A stretch of DNA of 64,000 nucleotides from Microcyclospora pomicola (taxonomy: Eukaryota > Ascomycota > Dothideomycetes > Capnodiales), in NCBI GenBank assembly GCA_002786065.1, contig NHNY01000045.1, positions 1-64,000 on the forward strand. The letters are read 5' to 3'. A model generated the notes under the pieces. It was not told the origin of the DNA. It ran no database searches and was given only the letters and a program-made list of their open reading frames with translations. Positions 57,179-64,000 of the stretch are shown piece after piece; position 1 is the first letter of the stretch; each line of letters begins with the position of its first letter. The translations under genes and the position numbers were made by a program.

Positions 57179-57846
57179 ATTTCAGCGAGCTCGATTGTAT
57201 GAAATGGAAATGATCTCGATGATGCAGGGTTCATGTTTTTGGTTTGACTATGTGGCGACTATCCAGGTCTGGATCGCAATTTCTTATATACCACTTCTTG
57301 AATTGGCTTCCCTCGTTTTACGGTGATAGGAATGTTTTGGGTTGTCACGCTGTGAACACATCTCTTTGCTACTTACTCTTAAACCGAACAGGCATGTATC
57401 GTTGAACAGGCCTTTGCATCGGATCTCATGGCCCTAGCACGGCGGGCCGTTGACGGTAGATCCGGGAGCCTGTCTGTTATCCCGCGAGGTACCTATAATT
57501 AACAGATAGTCGATTCAATGATAGTACATAGCTGGCAAACTGCGCCTTTGGTCAACTCTGGGACCCAGTCCATCGTATCATCCGGGCAGCGTGCGCTTCT
57601 CATCAATTCCTCTTCCATGCGTCGAGTTGCTGACGTTGTTCGCTTTGCGTGAAGTTGCTGTATCAAGATACGCCGAGGTCGAAAGCGCGAGATTACAGGC
57701 TGAGACGCTAGGTATACTCTAAAGTGTTCAGGGACGCCATCAGAGACGACCTTCGCCACGGCCAGTGTCCGCCTTGATCCGTCATCCTCGATAGTCAAGG
57801 TCCATCCTTGCGACGACGAGCCGACTGGGTGCTACACGTCCTCGCA
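57179..57846. other. Intergenic, promoter of the FKBP-STIMATE gene
   Basis: About 670 bases; no gene seen. A frame in phase with the fusion gene is open upstream of 57847 but has no ATG. Confidence 0.45.
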
Positions 57847-59785
57847 ATGCTCTCCAGCCAACTCCTGTCGCTCGGGTTCGCCACCCTGTGCGCCGCGGCC
57901 ACAACGCTCGACAGCGGACTGATCATCGACACGACCACCGCGGTGAAATGCAGCCGACCCACGAAAGAGAACGACCGCGTCGCAGTCCACTACAGAGGCA
58001 CGCTCGAAAGCGACGGCAGCGAGTTCGACGAGTCGTACAAGCGCGGCAGCCCTTTCATGTTCGTCCTCGGCGCAGGACGCGTGATCAAGGGATGGGACCT
58101 TGGGTTGCTGGACATGTGTCCGGGAGAAGCGAGGAACTTGACCATTCCTCCTGATCTCGCGTATGGGAGGAACGGAGCGGGGTTCATACCGCCTGACAGC
58201 ACGTTGGTGTTCGAGACATTGCTGGTTGACATTGTGGGGGTGAAGCAGGAGTTTGTTTCAACTATCGTGGCTACGTCTACGTCGACATCTGCGCCGACGT
58301 CTGCGCCTACACCTACGCTTGCGCCTACAATTGCGCCTACACCAGCGATAAACGCGACCATGACCACGTCTGCGAATGCGACAGCTGTGGAATCAGAGGC
58401 GATGTTGTCCATTGCTACAGCTCCATCGATGCCAGATGACCCTGATGTCAAAGATATGGAGCAGGCATCGGATGCTGACTTGCAGAAGGAGTTGGAATCT
58501 GAGATGATGGAGGAGTTGGATCCTGAAATGATGGAGGGATTGGATCCTAACATGGCGCAGGGGTCGGAGTCTGATATGACGGAAGAACTGCAGACTGATG
58601 TGACCGAGGAGGAGGATACCGATGTGATGGAAGAGGTGGATACTGACATAATAGAGGACCTAGATCCTGGCATGAAGGAGGATTTGGACCCTGACATGAA
58701 GAATATTGGAGACATCAACAGCATCGAAGATCTGAAGGCTATCGAAGATGTGGAAGGTGACGAGGGTGGAGCGATATTCGAGCCGCCACCACCACCACCC
58801 TTGGCTGGACACGATGGCCCAAAACACCCTGGCAAGCAAGCAGAGTGCCATCTCCTCGGACCGTTCGCCTTGATTGTGCAAGCTGCTTTGGGCGGCATGG
58901 CCTTGTTGACTCTGGTCTGGAAGCGATACCGTGAGACACCCAAGCGGCCGTGGAAGATCTTCTTCTTCGACGTCAGCAAGCAAGTACTCGGTTCGATGCT
59001 TACTCATGTTCTAAACTTGGCCATGAGCATGCTCTCCAGTGTGGCAATCGTCAATCAGATCAGCAAAGCAGCCGCCGATGACCCCGACAGGTTCATGAGC
59101 GCAGATGGTCGGATGCCAAACCCTTGCTCATACTACCTGCTCAACTTGGGGATTGATGTAAGCCCAAAGTTGCAATGATGATTCGCGTTATACTGATCCA
59201 TTCTCTCAGACGACTATTGGTATTCCAGTGTTGTATGTGCTTCTCAAGGTTCTACATGCGCTCGCGTTGCGAACTCCTCTGGCTCGTCCAGCTCAATCGA
59301 TCAAGTCTGGCAACTATGGTCAACCTCCATACAATACCACCTGGTGGCTCAAGCAGCTCCTCATCTACTTCATCGGCCTGGTAGGCATGAAGCTCTTCGT
59401 CTTCTTTCTCTTCCAGGCCCTGCCATGGCTTCCTTGGGTGGGTGATTGGGCGTTGCGATGGACCAAAGGCAACGAAGCGCTGGAGGTGACGTTCGCCATG
59501 TTCATCTTCCCGCTCGCCATGAACGGCATCCAATACTGGGTCATCGACAACTTCATCATGGAGAAGAAGGGCAAGGACGAGAGCAAAGGCGATTATGCCG
59601 CGGTGCACGACGACGAGGACGACGTCTACCGCGTTGGTGGAGATGCTGGGGCCGAATTTGACGATGAAGACGATCACGATAAGAATGGCCCTCTGACGGA
59701 GGTGAATCCGACGCCGATCCCGGTTTATGACAACGATGGCAGCAGAGCGGGATCCGCCAAAGATTCAGACAGGAAGCTGCGATAG
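57847..59785 (+). CDS. FKBP prolyl isomerase fused to a STIMATE/TMEM110-type membrane protein
   Basis: Protein of 628 residues from two exons, 57847-59157 and 59210-59785. Parts in order: signal peptide (MLSSQLLSLGFATLCAAA); FKBP domain (about 45-131) with VHYRGTLESDGSEFDESY, AGRVIKGWDLGL and IPPDLAYG, most like the secretory-pathway FKBP2 type; a Thr/Ala/Pro-rich linker; nine acidic octads (217-288); a polyproline run; then, from C334, the membrane domain of the STIMATE/YPL162C family (CHLLGPFALIVQAALGG, NPCSYYLLNLGIDTTIGIPV, WWLKQLLIYFIGLVGMKL, FPLAMNGIQYWVIDNFIM). The FKBP, octads and first membrane segments share one exon with no stop, so the fusion is not a splicing artefact. Human STIMATE acts at ER-plasma membrane contacts in calcium entry. 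An acidic tail ends the protein. Confidence 0.88.
58495..58710 (+). repeat. Nine tandem 24-bp units coding acidic octads
   Basis: 216 bases, exactly 9 x 24, inside the FKBP-STIMATE gene. Unit products include ESEMMEEL, DPEMMEGL, ESDMTEEL, QTDVTEEE, DTDVMEEV, DTDIIEDL and DPGMKEDL; consensus D-[PT]-[DE]-[MV]-x-E-[ED]-[LV]. The unit length is kept although the sequences have diverged. Confidence 0.85.
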
Positions 59786-60469
59786 TGCGAGCACTCGTAC
59801 TGTCAACGATGGGAGCTGTTCGTCATCTCTATGATATGTATACATATTCTCGTGCCTCCTTATATAGACTACATGTGTATGCTTCGCTCGTGCACGCGCA
59901 CGCGTGCAGATACCGATAATGATAACTCGAACTCTGGCATTTACGGCCACCAAATCATTGAACTCGAACACAATCGTCCGGCTCACAGGACGAACATGTC
60001 TCTAGGCTCAAGATAGTTCTCACTCTGCATTGTCTTTGCGCTGCTGGCCAACATCACAACTCCACGTCTCGCCGGAAGATAGATTACCAGCGCAGCTTCA
60101 GTCGAGCTCTCAACGATCGCAGCCCCGCCAAGTCGCATCAGCTTTTCGATGCAGGCTGACTAGTGCATGCAGCATGCAGCATGCAGCATGAAATGCGAAC
60201 ACTCACGGCCCGAGTCACAAGCAGTTGATGGAGTTCGCTGGCAGATAAAATGATGGGGGCCTGGCCTCCCCCGCATGGAACGACTGCTGTCTTTGCATAA
60301 CACCTCTTTTACAATCGATTGAGGAATATTCTGTGGCGTACACTCCAATTCTCCGCCGCCGAAAACAGCCCAGATCGCGCGGTATTCCCTGCTATCTTGC
60401 TGGGCTTTGCGTTGCTTTGCTCGCTTGCTTGCTTGCTGTCAGTGATATATGAATCGAGCGATTCTCACC
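59786..60469. other. Intergenic, no gene seen
   Basis: About 680 bases. Holds a tandem heptamer, gcatgca repeated almost four times, at 60165-60190. No gene recognised. Confidence 0.45.
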
Positions 60470-61790
60470 ATGCCGTCCTCCCACTCCATCAGCTCGCAGC
60501 TGCAGATCGATGTAAGTCGCCCCGCGACAATGCTGTGTACGGAGACACATCCGAAGAGAGGAATCCGCTCTGTGTGTGAATGAGATGTCGTCGGTTGACC
60601 AGCCTGCGGACTTCTAGAGAGGCGATGACAATGACTCGGACTCGACGCTCGGCGACGATCGATATACGTACGATTGCCTAGGTCTCTTTCGTCTGCATAC
60701 ATGGGATGGGACGCTGACGTGTTCGATAGCATTACTACATCGCTATCTCCTTCGGTCTTGGACTTTCGACATGAGAATGGGAGACGGTATCACTCGTTTC
60801 AGGAGGATGCGTACTTCCTGCCGAATGATGTGAGTGTGGAGTGATGCAATCGTGGTTGTGTGCAGATGGTTGACTGTTCGATCAGGAAGTCGAAGCGGCA
60901 CGTCTAGGTATTGCCTGTCATGCTGTGACGAGTGTGCATCTGTTACTGACGTCTCCTAGACCTCCAGCATCACACCTGGAAGCTGACATTCGACGGCGGA
61001 TTCGGTCGCGTTCCTCTAGATGAGAAGATCAAGACGGTCTTGGACGTAGGCACCGGGACCGGCATCTGGGCTATGGAGCTCGCCGAAGCGTTCCCACACA
61101 TGAAGGTCTACGGCACAGACTTATCACCCATCCAGCCCAATTTCGTGCCCGCCAACTGTCAGTTCATCGTCGATAACGCCGAGCTGGACTGGGCGTTTGA
61201 CTACAAATTCGACTACATTCACGCCCGCATGCTGACGATGGGCATGCACGACTGGCCGCGGTTCTTCGAGCAATGCTGGACCCACCTCGAGCCGGGTGGC
61301 TGGCTCGAAACGCTGGAGGTGCTCTTCCCTGCCACGCGCATGGAGGATGATGACACGCCCGTCTCGCCATTCATGAAGTGGGGCGAATATTGCTACGAAG
61401 CGGCGAAGAAGGCAGGCATCGATGCCCGAGCGTCCGAAACGTTCACCGAGACGTTGCAGTCCCAAGGCTTCGTCAACGTTGATCGGGTCGATGTGCAATG
61501 GCCGATCCGACCTTGGGCTAAGGGGCAGAAAGCCAAGGTCATGGGCCGGCTGGTGTATGAAAATACCAAGCAGGCGGTGCCTGCGGTGTGTCTGGCCCTG
61601 TTCACCGGACAGCTTGGCTGGACCAAGGCGCAGGCCGACGCGTTCATCGAGGTAGCATTGAAGGATGTGGATGATAAGAACAAGCACTTCTACTGGCACA
61701 TGTGAGTTGGCTGAACTCTCCCACTGGCACGAGACTAATAAATACTGATCTTTGAATAGGGTGCTGCACCGGGCACAGAAACCGGCGTAG
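60470..61790 (+). CDS. SAM-dependent methyltransferase (LaeA-like / TAM domain)
   Basis: Protein of 328 residues from six exons: 60470-60511, 60618-60667, 60730-60829, 60886-60907, 60960-61701 and 61760-61790. The joints rebuild the usual N-terminus of this family: DSTLGDDRYTITTSLSPS, NGRRYHSFQEDAYFLPND and EVEAARLDLQHHTWKLTFDG. The SAM-binding motif I is VLDVGTGTGIWAMELAE; FPHMKVYGTDLSPIQP follows with the acidic post-I residue, and HDWPRFFEQCWTHLEPGGW is the later motif. Members include the secondary-metabolism regulator LaeA and many small-molecule methyltransferases; this one cannot be placed more exactly. The exon structure is rich in short exons, but every joint is in frame. Confidence 0.88.
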
Positions 61791-62239
61791 ATGAGATTGT
61801 TGTAAGACGTGAGGATTCAGTATGCTAATCGCGCGAGCCTTCTGTTGTCCGTCTTTTACCCCGTGCCTATAGAACGATGGCTTCCCGAGAGTATTTTCAA
61901 GATGATGCTCGCTGCTTCGCCCGGACGACATGATAAACCCGCCTACCCAATCCTTACAAGTTGCCGTTGATCGATCGTGGCATAAAGCCTGAGGCTTGTG
62001 CACACTTCGGGTCTCTCCCATCAGCGGCCCGCCTTGGTGCGCCCCGGGGCGTACCTCTCCATCATTGAACCTACCTGCGAGATACGGTGGGTCATAACGG
62101 ATTTTGGGCCACATCGCTTTTAGGTTCACTACTTCCTGTTGGCGTCTCGCTTACCATATTCCACCCACCCCCTTGGTGCTACGTAAGCATCTGTACAAAA
62201 CACCACTATCATTCTGCTATACGTGACGTGTTCCTAGTG
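61791..62239. other. Intergenic transition to AT-rich DNA
   Basis: About 450 bases of normal composition after the methyltransferase stop; composition changes sharply near 62,240. Confidence 0.5.
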
Positions 62240-64000
62240 TATACCCTCTATATATAGACAGTAGATTTGCGCTATAGAGCTAAAGCCAACATTGATCTAT
62301 TAAAATCATTAGCGACTCTTTTTACTACGTGTACAATTAGTAGGTACAAGGTAAGCGTCTATATCAAAGCTAAAAGTATCCTCTTTGCGCGCTAGTAAGA
62401 TAGTTAGTTCCGATATAGAGCGTTTGTGTAATTTATAAGGCGGAGTATTCTAGATATAGGTTAGTATATTAAATAATAGTTGAAAAGTTGTATAGCTCGA
62501 ATACCTGTTTAACAAATAAATCAACAGCTAGAAAATCGGCTAAAGGGCTCTTATTTAAACTAAATATAAACTCTTAACTTAGTTTAGCTTTAACAACAGC
62601 GTTCTATAGCAAATGTATTAGTAACGAACGCAAACACTCGATTGCAAATTGTACATATACATTACTTTCTTGTTTAACTAGTCGGCTAGATACGGACTTC
62701 TTTTTAGGCTTTGCCTTTAACTTTGAATTCTAGTCCTTTTTCGAAGCTTTTGTAGTTACTAGCTTTTGTTTCTTATTAGGCTTAACTTCTGCCTTATTAT
62801 ACAGTACGTTTCTAGGCTCTAGTCGCTCGCAAAAGATCTAGATGTTATAGTTCTTCTTTCTGTTAGTCTTAAAGTCGTGCTATAGAAGCTCTAAGAGGGT
62901 AGTATCCCTAAACGCTCTCTCTTAGACTCTAATCGGTTCTAGTTACCTCCCCCCTAGATTGTACGTAAGGCTTACGAAGATTCGACTGTTGTCTTTATAG
63001 TGTACAAAGGAATAGAGATCGAATTCCTTTAATATCGTGTCTAAGAAATATCCCTAGTTATAGGACTTAAAGTCTTTAATGCTACCTATTTTAGCAGTGT
63101 CTAGTATTGTATAGTAGTATTTAGTAATAAGAAATGTCTTAAACGAAGGCAGAGTTCTAAGTAACCTTACTATGTCTAAACTAATTGTAAGTCCTACAAC
63201 TGTTAACATCTTCGGAATCTATATTGTAGCATCTAATAAAGCAATATACAGTCAAATTTAGCTTTAACATTGTTGCTAAAGGCTCGAAAGCTAGTCTTTG
63301 CGTTTGCTAAGACACTAGTGCAGCGCTAGCATCTAAAATCGTCTTTTTAGTAGTATTTGCACGATTGCGATACGTAATTATATTATAATTGGATTGTACA
63401 GCCGATTAGTTTTAAAGCAAACTTGCTAATCCGCCTTAATAAACTTGCTAGGCTAGTCTAGACTCTAGTATGTCTTCGTTATCGTCTATAAGATTGATCA
63501 CATCTAAGTGAACAAAAGACACTGTCCCTAGCGTTATATTCTGCTTTGGTTTTTGTATACGCTTGTTTAGTAGTAGAACCGGATTGCGAAGTCCACAAGC
63601 TAGACATTAGTCTATTATAAAGAAATAAGTGCTATAGTTATCAATCTTAGGATTTACCTTGTAGGTAATAGTCGGACACTAGAATTTTATGATTGTAGGG
63701 CTGTTTTTGACGTGTACAAAGTATCAGAATAGGAAACCTGTTTCCTTTACATAAAAAAAAGCTTTTAAAAAGAAGGTACTGAATTCTAGAGTACTATATA
63801 TCTGATCGATTAGGTAGCATCCTAAAGGCTTAAGCGCTATGTAGGGCTCGTATAATCTTATTATATACTGCTATTACAGGCTCGGATACTATACCCTATA
63901 TCAATCCTCTATATAGAGCTCTAGTCTCTATTAAGGGTACTGTCGGATTGTGTAGCACATAGTCTATAAGCGCCTCTTAGAGTATACGAAACACATATTC
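62240..64000. repeat. AT-rich, RIP-like repeat-derived block
   Basis: From about 62,240 to the window end the DNA is AT-rich, full of TpA steps (ctata, tagta, ttaga) and poor in CpA/TpG, the signature of repeat-induced point mutation. No frame of 60 codons or more is open on either strand, in contrast to the rest of the window, where chance frames are common. The original repeat is not identifiable by eye, and I assign no family. Confidence 0.7.

Noticed and set aside
62240-64000. Assigning the AT-rich block to a specific transposon family
   Set aside because: No preserved motif could be read with confidence; naming a family would be a guess.

Overview
The window is nuclear DNA of a filamentous ascomycete. 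Evidence: short introns (about 50-75 nt) with GTAAGT/GTATGT-like donors and CTAAC-type branch sites, a fungal TPP riboswitch in the leader of THI4, Pezizomycotina protein families (Vid27, lipocalin-like, 2EXR, LaeA-like methyltransferase) and an AT-rich block without reading frames that looks like repeat-induced point mutation (RIP). Dothideomycetes is my best guess for the class; that is inference.

Layout. 1-1.8 kb: a Fot1/pogo-type DNA transposon with an intact transposase, cut by the left window edge. 2.7-6.1 kb: a GPI-anchored wall protein and an MFS anion:cation symporter, both on the minus strand. 6.1-8.5 kb: no gene I can support. 8.5-12.4 kb: a cytochrome P450 and a secreted purple acid phosphatase, tail to tail. 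13-18 kb: VID27, TLS1/C9orf78 and a FrnE/DsbA-like oxidoreductase. 18.8-23.5 kb: a small unknown gene, the diphthamide enzyme DPH7 and a lipocalin-like protein. 25.4-30 kb: THI4 behind a TPP riboswitch, then a two-finger CCCH protein. 31.5-39.7 kb: a Ser/Thr-rich secreted protein, a disordered unknown protein, a DUF1330-like protein and an acyl-CoA carboxylase beta subunit. 40.9-49.1 kb: ribosomal protein eL27 divergent from a 2289-residue repeat and coiled-coil protein. 51-57.2 kb: a 2EXR/F-box-like protein, BOL2 divergent from NIF3, and an SRPBCC protein. 57.8-61.8 kb: an FKBP-STIMATE fusion protein and a LaeA-like methyltransferase. From about 62.2 kb to the end: AT-rich, gene-free, RIP-like DNA.

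Most genes are single-copy housekeeping or general fungal genes with no shared pathway, so this is ordinary core chromosome flanked by transposon-derived DNA on both sides. The P450, the symporter and the methyltransferase are not close enough together, and lack a backbone synthase, to be called a secondary-metabolite cluster.

Most interesting points: (1) one continuous exon joins a signal peptide, an FKBP prolyl isomerase, nine exact-length acidic octads and the start of a STIMATE/TMEM110-type membrane domain; (2) the THI4 riboswitch carries an extra hairpin between P4 and P5 and controls a leader with two donors and an upstream frame overlapping the THI4 start; (3) the giant coiled-coil protein has about 17 copies of a degenerate amphipathic repeat of about 38 residues; (4) eL27 has 7-nt and 8-nt terminal coding exons.
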